NCBI GenBank assembly: GCA_028583415.1
Contig: CM053276.1
Coordinates: 13,165,774 to 13,229,773, forward strand
DNA length: 64,000 nt
Direction of reading: 5' to 3'
DNA from: Protea cynaroides
Taxonomy: Eukaryota > Streptophyta > Magnoliopsida > Proteales > Proteaceae
The translations under genes and the position numbers were made by a program. Shown here one piece after another: positions 32,791 to 44,067 of the stretch. The number at the start of each line of letters is the position of its first letter. Position 1 is the first letter of the stretch. The notes under the pieces were generated by a model. It was not told the DNA's origin. It did not search any database and saw nothing but the letters and a program-made list of their open reading frames with translations.

Positions 32791-34953
32791 TGGAACCCAG
32801 CTCAGCTCAGCTAGAAGCCACAAGGGTAAATAGGCTCTTATTGATCCAATATTGGATTGATATCAATTTGGTTTCAGTTTTCTATATGTATGTTTATTAA
32901 AAGATTGGATAAATATTTCACCAACAAAAAATTGGGTAAATATGCTTTTATCGGTCCATTATCAAATTATTACTAACTCGATTTGAGGGAGAAGAGAGAG
33001 GGGCTGATACAAATCTAGGAGAACTCAACCTTAAAATTGATTTATAAGTGAAAGAATTCAAAACCATATCAACCCATACAAGATTTTTTACAAAAGTAAT
33101 GTAAGATTAACTCCCACAATATTAATATTTTTTTGGGGTAAATTACACTCGAAGTACTTAACATTTTGAGAAATCACACCAGGTAACTCACGTTTCAAAA
33201 ATCATATTTGAGGTATTTCACGTTTCATACATGTTTTTTTTTTTTTTAGTAAGATCCCATAAGATTAATATGGCAACATAACAGAAGAAAAAAAAAATAG
33301 ATGATGTGTTGAAAGAAAGCTTTCTACAAAAAGAAAAAAGAAGTAAAATGATGGGTTATGTGGATCAAAAGAAAAGAAGATCACGGACGCATGCATCTAA
33401 GTAGTGATGTATAAAGGAGGTCACACTCCATAATGCTTCAAGGGGACCCTAACCAGCTAACCCTATCCTCCAATCCCTCCATGTGATTCACTTTAGACAA
33501 AAAAAATACTCTAAAAGAAGCTTTATATATATCATTTCCATAGATTATGCTTCCATCGTTGTGGCCTTGTGATAATCATCTTTTTACTAGTAAAGCCCCA
33601 CACAAATTCCACTTATCATTAGTTGGTGGAGGATCACAATATATTGCCAAGTGTACATTTGAGTGCCCCATTTAAAATTTGAACTTCAAAGAGTAACCCC
33701 CAATAAGGATACTTTTGAGACCACAGAATCTCAACTGCCCATCCCTTCCATCATTTACTCAGACCCATGATGATTCATCAAGAATTCAAACTTTAGAGGG
33801 GGAAACACTAGCTAGCTAGGATACCACTTCATGATGAGTCCATATCAGTCACAATCGATATTGATTTGCATCAGTCATATGTCGATCAATATCGATAATG
33901 TATTCATCAATATCGGTCCTGTATAGGTCAGATATCGATCCTTAATAGCGATTCAACAAAACGATACTATATCAATCAAGAACATACCTTTTCACACTTC
34001 AAAAGTGGATCCACATTCTATCCACGGCCCCAAAGAATGTGGGGTGGTTGCCAAGACAGGATCTGCACTGGTCTCCACCATATTAAGAGTTATGACCCAC
34101 AACCATTTTCCTACCCAAGGGAAACAAATCTTAATAATGATGGTCAATGGTATGATGTAATTTGCCCAATGAAAAAGCAGAAGCTGTGCTCCGTTTGTTT
34201 TGGATCTGTTTGACAAGCCGAAAGTAACCGTTCACATCATTGCCATCTCCTTGTGGGAACAGCCAATTTCAAAGGCTAGGGGTGTCAAAATTGGATGAAA
34301 ATCCTCTCATGTTGGTTAGTTTCTCCATTCGTACAGGGAGGCCACCAATCTTATGATCACGGCTAAAGGAATTAGGAGACATGAGATGATTACGGTCCGT
34401 CAAAATTGGCTCCAAATTGAAATCAAATCAATCTGATTTGGCCTAATCAAATTGTGATCGAATCTTATTCGAATTGGACTGTGTTTTTGGAGTTTGATGA
34501 AAAACAAAATCAAACCAGACCAGAACAATTGATAAGTTAGAATCAAACCATACTAATGGGATCAAAACCAAACCAACTCAAGAATGGACCGATAAGAGTC
34601 CATTAAGCTAACGTTTTATTAAATATAAATGTGAAAAATTAACACTGAAACTCAATCCGCCTGATAGAACCCATTAAGCTAATTGGCTACTACATATTCA
34701 TATAGTAAACTAAATCCGAACCTAGACCAAACCAGTAGTGGGCTGACAAGAGCCCATTAATCCAACTTGAGAAACACCTAAAGTTGAATTGAACCAAAAA
34801 ACCATCAAACTGAAACCAAAATTTTTTTATTGGATAGTAATTGGCCAGGTTGAGGTATATAGGGCCAAAACTGAATCGATCCAGACCAAAACCAAACCGA
34901 ATGGACAATTGAAACTTGAGACCGGAAAAAGATAATAGACCAATTGATCATCC
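32791..34953. other. Intergenic region, mostly AT-rich
   Basis: No gene is seen. A GGGGTAAATTACACTCGAAG-type repeat start occurs near 33137, with weak similarity to sequence near 47740. A GGGGTGTCAAAATTGG word near 34283 resembles an hAT-type end, but no matching right end was found. ATCAATATCGAT-like words recur at about 33840-33980. Confidence 0.45.
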
Positions 34954-34962
34954 CAGAAAAGG

Positions 34963-35204
34963 GGAGCCGCATCATTTCCTCCCAGTGGTTTTGGGAGGAC
35001 AGTGGCAACCTGTCCTGGATGGCTGCCATGTGGCTCTCAGTAAATCCGAGACCCACGTTCGAGTCGACACTCAGCCGACAAGCTAAACCGACAAGGATTG
35101 TCGGCTCAGACGTGGGTCTCAAATTCAATCGAGAACCATGTGGCAGCCATCCGAGATAGTTGCCGCGTCCTCCCAGAATCAGTGGGCGGAGACGATGTGC
35201 ATCC
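34963..35204. mobile_element. Foldback MITE, copy 2
   Basis: A 242-bp near-palindrome of the same family as copies at 32187 and 51157. It starts GGAGCCGCATC and ends GATGTGCATCC. Perfect 9-bp duplications CAGAAAAGG lie at 34954-34962 and 35205-35213. No coding capacity. Confidence 0.9.
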
Positions 35205-35530
35205 CAGAAAAGGTCAAGACCATCCGAGAAAGGGGCAGTAATTTCTTCATGTTCATCATATCTGGTGATGTGTAGCAAGTAGTAATTTTACTTTGAGCTC
35301 TAGCTTTTAAGAAGGATAATTCGGTCAATATAGTGAAAATTCCCCATTGGAGGGTCTTCTGGAATCATCAATCCCAGAAGGCAGTAGTAAAGCGACAAGA
35401 CTTATCAGGTGAAAAGCTTGTACGCATACCATTAGATTGGCATTTGGAGATCCATGAAATTACCAAATCGCTTTCCCTTTCCTTAAAATTCAGTAATCTT
35501 GGGAGCTCAAGCTGGTTCGATTTCCAAGTG

Positions 35531-35539
35531 TTTATATAC
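35531..35539 (+). promoter_or_regulatory. Probable TATA box of the lipid transfer protein gene
   Basis: TTTATATAC lies 152 bp before the ATG, and a pyrimidine-rich leader follows. Spacing fits a plant core promoter, but no transcript start is known. Confidence 0.5.
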
Positions 35540-35690
35540 TCAAGGCAACACCACCCTCTTCAGATTTCCCTTCTAATCTTCCATTATCTTCCCCCGTCTA
35601 TACTTCTTTCTTTACTCTTGTCTTTAGAGTTTAGAAGACCCATTTTTGATCTTTCTGTCTTCTTTCTTATTTTCATTTCAAGATCTAACA

Positions 35691-37411
35691 ATGGGAAAAG
35701 TGTGGTTCTTTTTTGGTGTTTTGGTGATGTGTGCCGTTGCTGGAGTGGACTCTGCACATTCACATGAACATGCACATGCACCGGCTCCGGCCGTCGACTG
35801 TTCGAGTTTAATTGTGAATATGGCGGATTGTTTGTCTTTTGTGACTAATGGAAGCAAAGATAAGAAGCCAGCGAGTACATGCTGTTCTGGGTTGAAGACG
35901 GTTTTGAAGACTGATGCTGAATGCCTCTGCGAGGCTTTTAAGAACAGTGCTCAGTTGGGCATTTCACTGAACATGACAAAAGCTCTCACTCTTCCTTCTG
36001 CATGTGGGGTTTCTACTCCCCCTGTTAGCAAATGTGGTGGTGGGTGTTTTTGATCTACATCTTTCTTCTGTATTCTGTTCTGTTTCTGTTTTTATTTCTG
36101 GGTTTTGTTTTTCCTCCTTTCATTTTTCTTCTTTTTTTGTTGGGGCTTACAATATTCTGTTTCATCTTGATGTTATTTCAGTGTCCCTGGGTGCTCCTGG
36201 TGCTGCTCCTGGTATGCTTTGACTCTCTCTTCTTCATTAATCATTCTCTGCCTTTTCTTGGTCAGAAATGTTTTAAAGCATGAAACACAAGTGTTTGATA
36301 TATTCTATCTTTATAATACATTTTGTTTATCCTTTTCTTGATCCTGATTATGAGACTTTGAGAGGGTTTGGAGCCTTTAAAAGTGGACTAAAACAAGAAA
36401 TTAAGGGGAGAGACAGTAAAATCTCCTTCTAACTTGTTTTATACTTTTATTTTAACAGTGTATTCTTACTGTATTTTTTGGTCAGAAATGGTTTAAAGCA
36501 TGAAACACAAGTGTTTGATATATTCTCTGTTTATAATACATTATGTTCATCCTTTCCTTGATCCTGATTATGAGACTTTGAGAGGGTTTGGTGGAGCTTT
36601 TAAAAGTGGACTAAAACAGAAAATCAGGGGGAGACAGTAAAATCTCCTTCTAACTTGTTTTATACTTTTATTTTTAGCAGTTAGTTTTTGCTTGCTATTT
36701 TGTATTCTTACTGTAGATTTGTCTTTGTAATGTCTTCTATTTATACTTGCTGTGACGTGATTGCCTACCCACTAAAGTTGTGCTTACTGTTCTTTGTAGA
36801 TCTATATAGAGGGTTGGCATTCTAGTATGTTAATTCATTTTAGATCAAGTACAGAAGACTCAGGTCTTACTTGGGTCCTTATTGTTGGGATCATATTTGG
36901 ATCAATGTTGAAGAATTGTCTGCTGTTAAAATATAAAGAAGAAACTGAAGACCTTTGGTGTCAATGGTATCCTAAAATCATCTAGAAAGATTATAATTAA
37001 GCAAGGGGGATAACTTCTGGTTTTGCATGCATTATGGAATGATGAAAATATTCTAATGAGGTTCTTCTTCTTCCCCCACTTTCCTTTTAGCACATTGTTT
37101 TCTTTTCTCCCTTCAAATTTCCCTTGATTGGATTTCTCAATCAGTTTTAGGAAACACAATGTTCAATAGATACAATATTTTGATGAACTTTTTATTACTT
37201 TGTTGTGGCAGCTGAATCACCATCTCTGTCTCCAAAATCATCAGCTGCAACTCCATCAGCTTCTTCTAACTTTGCAGGAATTACGGCCCAAGCTCCAGCT
37301 CCAGCTCCAGGAGCTTCCAGTGACTCTTCTGTCTCAATTCCATTTATGCTTCTCTTTAATGTAGTTGTTGCTTCATGCTCTTTTTTTCTGAGCTTGGAGT
37401 TTTTCTTTTAA
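35691..37411 (+). CDS. GPI-anchored non-specific lipid transfer protein (LTPG / xylogen-like)
   Basis: Small secreted protein that binds lipids at the cell surface or wall; the precise ligand cannot be read from sequence. Exons: 35691-36039, 36182-36211 and 37212-37411, about 192 residues. Residues 1-23 form a signal peptide, followed by a short His-rich stretch. Residues about 37-115 carry the eight-cysteine motif in the expected order: C, C, CC, CLC, C, C. The following Pro/Ser/Ala-rich tail and the final hydrophobic stretch (SIPFMLLFNVVVASCSFFL) fit a GPI-attachment signal. The 30-nt exon 2 encodes SLGAPGAAP and joins in phase. The exon 1 donor could be 36036 or 36039; the second has the better GTGGGT context and adds one Gly. 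The start ATG has A at -3 and G at +4. Confidence 0.93.
36261..36675. repeat. Tandem duplication, period 220 bp, in LTPG intron 2
   Basis: The segment beginning GTCAGAAATG at 36261 recurs at 36481. Both copies run through GAGACTTTGAGAGGGTTTGG and the TTCTAACTTGTTTTATAC words, with small indels. Confidence 0.92.
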
Positions 37412-38581
37412 GCTCTGTCATTTGACAAAGGCTGAGGGAGAGAAAGGGGGGATTTCATTCGGCTGATTTGTGTCTTGGACTGAAGCATTGGAGATGGTAT
37501 TCTTTGTTGGCTCTTTTTTCTACTATAGATCTACCTGTTTGACATGTCTTTTGGACCTTTATTAATGCTATGTATCTGGGGCTTTTCTTATGAATTCTCT
37601 GTATGAACCTATGGAGTTCCATTTTCCTTGTTTATTTATGAGCTGCGGTGCTTTGTTCACTGAAAGTATCTTGGTTCAAATCCTCCGTGGTCTGTACCAT
37701 CCTCTCTCGGGCCTCATTTTCACCATATGGGGAGTTGATGTAGCCAATCTGATCACATGTTAAATGTAGGGCTCCATTGTTAGCTCATATTACCAACCTT
37801 CTATTGTATTCTTTGAACTTCTATTTCCAATGGTATGAAATTTGTCAACGAAATTTTCAACCTTTGTCAAGAGGCATTGTGAAATCCGTTATGTGGAAGA
37901 CGCTTGGTTGGTTGGTGTCTTCTAAGTGAAGTATAGGCATCTAGGAGATCATGGGTACGACTCTTGTCTTCACATCTCTATGTTGTCAAGTTTCCAATTC
38001 AAAAGTTTGAAATAGTAAGTAGAAGGACTTTTAATATGTAAGGACAAAGATTCCAATCTCATTAGCAATGTGGGATTATTTCCAGTACTCCCTTTCACAT
38101 GTAGTCCCACCGTTGGGTGGTATATATGTGGTAGTATATGCGACAATATATGACACTTTTTAGGTGATTAGTTTCTCTTTTCGGGTGACTTGTAGTCCCT
38201 ACAGGTGACTGGTCCTCTTTTAAGGTGACATGTAGTTTCTCTTTTGGTTGACAATAGTTTCTCCTTTGTGCATTTGATGTCCTTCTTTCAGTGATTAACC
38301 ATCTATTTAGGGTTATTATGAGAGGGAACCTGGAGTTTTGATACTATGTCAAGTTTTCGATTCAAAAAGTTTGAACTAGTAAATGGAGGGACTCTATAAG
38401 GATTCATGATTCTAATATCATTAGCAATATGAGACTATTCTCAATATACGTCTCAATACACGTGACAGGCCAAGGCCAAGTGTCAAGTTACATACAAGAG
38501 ATGTTGATGTAGGAGAACATCTGAAATTGGCCAAATTGTTGCACATAGGAGCTCGGAATTGACATGTCTGATTAAGTGAAA

Positions 38582-38707
38582 AAGTTGGTTGGGGGTAAAA
38601 AGATTTGGGACTGAATTTTCCTTCAACCATGATGATGAGAGAATAAGTTGGTTGGAGGTAAAAAGATTTGGGACTGAATTTTCCTTCACCCATGAGGAAG
38701 AGAGTTA
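38582..38707. repeat. Tandem duplication, period 63 bp
   Basis: AAGTTGGTTGGGGGTAAAAA at 38582 recurs as a near-identical copy at 38645, each followed by GATTTGGGACTGAATTTTCC. Confidence 0.92.
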
Positions 38708-40938
38708 TCTCTTCACTTGTGGTTTTGGGCTTTTGGATGGTGGGATTCTCTTTTCCCATGGTGAACCAAAACTTTTAACTTAGATTTATGGACCGAGTTT
38801 TTCGTCAACCCATGTGTGAAGAGAACCATAGGTTCGGGCATTTAGGAACAGTTGGGGGCCCATAACCGGGATTAAGTACAATGAAATCAGCACGGAAGAA
38901 CCTTCAATTCTTAAGGTGGATCTGATGAAATTTACTGAGACCCTAACAGTATTCTACTTTGCACTGGGGATGAAGTGTGTAGGGATCCTCTCTAGTGACT
39001 GTCAACCCAAGCGGGATGAGGATTGAGGATCGTCATCGTTTATGATGCATTCACACATATCTCGATGCATTATGAGTGGATAAGATGTCACTGTCCTGTC
39101 CCTTGACAGTCACTACAAATATGGTTTCTAATCATCCAAAGAGACTGCAATGGCCACCCACAGATTTGTAAGATTTGTAAGATTTGTAAGATGTAAAGAT
39201 CCTAAACCACCAAAAGAGAACAATTTAAGTGGAAGTAGTAGGTTCCACCATCCACATCCATGATCAGTTGAGGAGACATTATGATCCATTACTTTTAGTC
39301 CTGGAAAGTTTGGGATAAATTACAAGACTGGTGGTGTTGTGGTTCACGAGTCCATTGAAAGCTACAAGCCATGGGCCAGGGAGGCCTTGAGTCCTGGTCT
39401 TCGGACGGCTAGCTTCACAGGACCATCATGAAATATTCATGATTATGTATCATGGACCACACTGCACTTTGAACCATGGGACCCAGCCCCCAACAAGTCC
39501 TGATATTTTAGAAAAAAAAATGTTTAAATGCTTCCAGCTACCTTTAATCCTTCCTCCCACCACCTGGAAGGATACCTAGCACTTCACAGATCACATGAAG
39601 TTGTCCTCTTTCTTCTATCAGTGCCCCTAATGCCTCCAAAACTATGATCATTGGAGCTTTCTGGACTGGTAAAAAAGTTACAAATTAAAAAGACAAAATA
39701 TCCAGTGGACCCTAAAGACTATCACCAGTCAAAAGTTGTATTGTATTATATTCAGACAAAAGCTTATTTTGGAATAGTAACAACTAACCAGGGATGTCGA
39801 CGGCTCTTCCAAAATCAGAATGGATTCGAATTCGCATCCGTTTCTGTTTAAGGACTTGGATATCCATAGATAATCCCCTCCATAGAAACTGAAAAATCCA
39901 TGACAATCTATTTCTCCTCTAGTTTGATCAAATATTAGGGATATCCCAAATCTTTTGAATAATTACAATTATTCTATTATTTTGGATGGCGTTAAACTTT
40001 ATACCTCTGTTTTTATTAAAGGCCAAAAAATCAGTTTAAAAAAAATACCATTTTAACTTCCTATTTTAACTTAAAAGTTCACATTTACATTTAACATCTA
40101 TATTTTCAAGTTTCTTCTTGCTTCTCAATCGAGTTCGTTGCTGTCCAAGAGATTTCTCCACAGCAAGCTCGACAAGAGTTCTCCATTTTGCCAAGTTAAC
40201 TTAAGTGATAGTTTGTCTTCAACTTTCGATGAGTTTTAAGTTGATACACAACTAAACTCGGATGAACAAAACCTATCCCTATTATAGACCGAATCTGAAA
40301 ATCAGAAGCTTGAAAATAGAAGTTTTGTAATCCTTAGGAATCATAAGTTGCAGAGCTTCTCTAAAAAGAGACTGAATCTAATAAAAAAAATTACAAGAAT
40401 GAGAAACTTGTAAGAGAAGAAGAGAGATGGAGTCACAGGTGTGAAAAAATTGTTAATTATTATTGGAATCTAATTTTCTAGAACAAATATTGTATAAAAC
40501 CTTACAAGATTTTGAAGGGGATAACTTAACTTCAAAATGCAGTTGCAGGTTCCGTCATTTGATAGCTTTCGCATAACAAATTTCAACATGCAAATGGCAT
40601 TCAGATTTCTTCTTCAGGTTCGTTCCTCCTTTTCGACGGATTGTGTTGTTCTTGCAAATGATGCAACCGAAAGAAGAACAATGTTTTAGTTCTCAACAAT
40701 AAAGGTAATATTTTAAAGGAGATAAAAGATTGACTTGTGTGCATCATTAGTTAACGGAAGGTGAGTGTTTCTGTTATTTATTTGGATTTAGAAGATATTA
40801 TTGGTAATTGTTTAGAATGCTTTTGTAATTGTAAAAAATTAAGGATGGTACATCAAACTAGAAGGAAAATCCCCATATATTTTCAAAATTTAAATAATTA
40901 ATAATCTTGAAAGTTCTTTAGACATTTGATATGTTCTA

Positions 40939-40940
<2 letters not shown>

Positions 40941-40987
<47 letters not shown>
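40941..40987. repeat. (AT)n microsatellite
   Basis: A pure AT run of about 47 bp. Confidence 0.93.
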
Positions 40988-40989
<2 letters not shown>

Positions 40990-41388
40990 GAGATTAAGAC
41001 AATGAAAAGCGAATCATAGGTTCAAGAAGGAACAAGAAACAAACAATTGCGCGGATACTTGCAGTGGGTAGGAAAGTAAAATTAGTGAAGGTTGCAAATT
41101 TAACATCATAATCTATTCCCATTTTTACGTTTCAGAAATTTGAATCAAAATTACAATTATCTCCAGATTCCATAAGCAGAATCCCGGATCAGAGATGACG
41201 ATAGCAACAAAGACGAAGAAAACCACGGTCCCATCTTTCTCTGACAATTCTTTTACGCATCTTTATGAGACAATGAAGATCCACTCGTATTTCTTATCCA
41301 GAGCTGAAGGAAAAGGAAAAAAAAAAAAAAAAGGGCCTCTCAATCTGTCTGCTGATGTTCTTCAGACTTCACTGTTCTTCTCTCCGTT

Positions 41389-43747
41389 TCATTTGTATTC
41401 TAAAATCATGTTATTCTCCGGAGCCAATCCAATACAGGCCCTCATTATGTTCTCAAGCATTGCTCTCTGCTTTGAGAGAGCATTCACCACTGGAGTACCA
41501 GGCGGTACCTGTGTCACAAATAAGACCACCAAACATTCTTAAATTAGATACCAAACAAACACCAAGAAATTAAACTCTCATTAATCCAAATTCAGGAGGG
41601 GGAAGACAGAGAAAGAAACAAGGTTTCTTTTGGTTACCAGAGGGGCCTTTGTGAGGTAACTGAGAATGGTGGCCACAGGGTGGAAAGAATGGAACTTGCC
41701 CTGCAAAAACCATGAGAAACAGAGATAAGAATAAGCCCAAAAACACTATCTTTTCACTATTTTTTTCAATTTCAACTTTGAATCTCTCAAAGTGACTCTG
41801 GTAAAAGTGACAAACCTCTCCCTCAGCTTTGAATTGGATCCGAATACTGAGCTCAGCTAGGAGGACTAAGTCTAAGATAATGGGAGCAGCTAACAAGGAA
41901 TCTTCACACGTGTTGTGGAGGACGATGGTGCTCTTCCCTCCCATAAATATCTCCGATGTGTATTCATCCATTGCCCTCTTGCTGTCTCCAACGTATGGCA
42001 CATACTGCAATTCCAAAAAATCAAATATAAGTAACCATGACGAAGAAGATCTTCATTCATTTAAAATTTTGGACCATAGATACCTTGATCACGATGACAT
42101 GATCAGGGTGCTCGCCTGGCTCGTAGAGAATGCCGTTACTGGAAACCATGTCGTCTACTACGTTGCTCTTTGAGATCTCCTTTGATCTGAAGGTTTGTGG
42201 TGCAGAGAGATTCATGCCATCGTTGTTACCCAGATGATTATAACTTACTATTGATGTTGGCTGAAAATAGAATATTTTTATCATCAAAATATAAAAAAAA
42301 AAAAAAATTAATCTTTTCCATCTTTAGTTAATAGTTCGAGTTGCAGGGTGAGATGCTCTACCTTGATTCCAGCCCCAACAAGAAAATCAACCAATACGGA
42401 CTTCATCTTGGTCTGGCCACTCTTGAAGTCGTCCCCACCGATCAAACTGTTTCTCTTGATAGCCATCTCAATCAGCCCTGGAACAAAGGTGTTCTGTGGG
42501 CTTCCATTGATAAAAGGGACGTTCTCAAGTACACAGGCTATTCCGAACAAAGTCGATGGAGATATCTCAGCCTCGTTCCTCTCCAGAGAAGCTAGGAGGT
42601 TCTCCATAGTGTCATTCAGCCCCACAACTACATTGCTGTATCTCTCTGTGTTCGCTGTCCAAAGAACCACCACCTTTTCTACCTTACTAGCTTCCTTGAA
42701 ATTCCTGAAATCAGCCCATATAAGAATTCAGACCTTTAATGGAGACAAGAATTAAATCAAAGAAAGCTATAATTAAGAGCAATTAAAGAAAAAGGTACCT
42801 TATGTCCTTCATGACTTGTTCAACCTGCTCTTTCTTGGTACCCTTAATGAGGTTGTTTGCACGAGAGCCTTGGTTGGCAGCTATGAAATCAGGGTCATAA
42901 ATTCCAGGAAGTGGAACCATGGATTCCATGTAAGGCCTTAATTGCTTCTGCAAATCGATATCCAAGACCTTAGCTCTTGCCATGGCATCCGCCAGGTTCA
43001 TGTCGCTTATGTCCCAACCCCCAAAAACAATATCATCAGGGTTCACCTGTGTTTTGACAAAATGAGTAACTGATGCAGAGAAGATCAGAGAAAGGGGAGA
43101 AGCCATGAATTTGCAGTGAATTACAGTACCATAGGGAGTAAGCTCTTGAAAGGAGCATAAATCTCCTCCCCATTAAACGATCCAACTCTGATAGATGAGG
43201 CCTGGGTGAGAGATCCAAAATAGTTGGCTTGCTGTACTTTGTCCTTGGTAGCCCAAGAAATTCCTCTGAGAACATATAAGCATTTATAAATTCAGAAGGA
43301 AACACAAAATCTTACCAACCCATGTACATTAGACAAATCCAAAATCAGAAATCAAAAGACGGAAAGGTAACCGACAAATCTACATTAAACAAATCAAGAA
43401 AACTCACTCCCGATTAGCAATGACACCACCAGTAAGGGTTGAACCATTGTTTCCTCCCCAACCGACAAGCATAACCCTACAAAAAAAAATCAGAAAACTG
43501 AGATTTCAAGAGGAATTGAACCAGCAGAAGCAGTTTTTTTAGGGAAATTGGTAGCTAACCCTAGCTTAGGAACATGAGTATCTGTCTTGAACTCGTATTG
43601 AACGGTCTTAGGCTTTACGATCCATTGATAGGTACCGTTTCTGTTCTCATGAACGAGCTCAGTCGTCTCATAACTATACACAGATTGAATCTCATTCTCT
43701 GTGTACTTAACATTAGGGCTTTCAACCTTGAAGCTGTCAATGAACAT
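41389..43747 (-). CDS. MIPS: Myo-inositol-1-phosphate synthase
   Basis: NAD-dependent enzyme that converts glucose 6-phosphate to myo-inositol 3-phosphate, the committed step of inositol synthesis and the source for phytate, phosphoinositides and raffinose sugars; normally cytosolic. Nine minus-strand exons: 43747-43560, 43476-43408, 43265-43130, 43046-42799, 42704-42362, 42260-42084, 42004-41816, 41700-41638 and 41508-41389. All junctions are GT-AG and phases join to 510 residues, the usual plant length. Visible signatures: N-terminal [15 protein letters not shown], the dinucleotide-binding [12 protein letters not shown] (residues about 64-75), [39 protein letters not shown] and [15 protein letters not shown], and C-terminal NNMILEYK. 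All expected conserved blocks are present with no stop or frameshift. The start has A at -3, and no alternative upstream ATG is in frame. Confidence 0.97.
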
Positions 43748-43832
43748 CTTTGCTGAGACTACTGAGCTCGAAACTACCAAAACCTAAGCACCGAACTCTT
43801 CACTGCTCTGTAACAATGGCAACCAAGGCATC

Positions 43833-43842
43833 GTATTTATAG
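43833..43842 (-). promoter_or_regulatory. TATA box of the inositol synthase gene
   Basis: The minus strand reads CTATAAATAC about 90 bp upstream of the ATG, a good plant TATA context. Confidence 0.7.
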
Positions 43843-44059
43843 CCGAATGCAATGACACGTAACATGAATTGATTGGATCATGGCCTCAATGGAGGAGAAT
43901 TGCAGAGAGCTCCTGTTGAAAAAGCTAAAGCCTAGGGCTAGCGGCCATGAAAAAAGCTTGGGGGGACTCGCTTTGGAAGGTAATGGTTGATAACGCTCGT
44001 TCAGGAGACACGCGCGACATGAGAACGACCTGTGTGGTGGACACGCCCGAGATGCTTTT

Positions 44060-44067
44060 CACGTGGC
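44060..44067 (-). promoter_or_regulatory. G-box / ABRE-like element upstream of MIPS
   Basis: The word CACGTGGC, which contains the CACGTG core and the ACGTGGC ABRE form, lies about 315 bp before the MIPS start. It would fit the abscisic-acid and seed regulation known for this gene family. Function is inferred from the motif only. Confidence 0.45.

Larger units (their letters stand above)
37412..41388. other. Intergenic region between LTPG and inositol synthase
   Basis: Both neighbouring genes end towards this region, the plus-strand LTPG from the left and the minus-strand synthase from the right, so their 3' ends converge here. No further coding region is supported. It contains a 63-bp tandem duplication at 38582-38707 and an AT microsatellite at 40941-40987. 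Confidence 0.6.

Noticed and set aside
41195..41573. Plus-strand frames overlapping the 3' end of the inositol synthase
   Set aside because: They are antisense shadows of MIPS exon 9 and its 3' flank.
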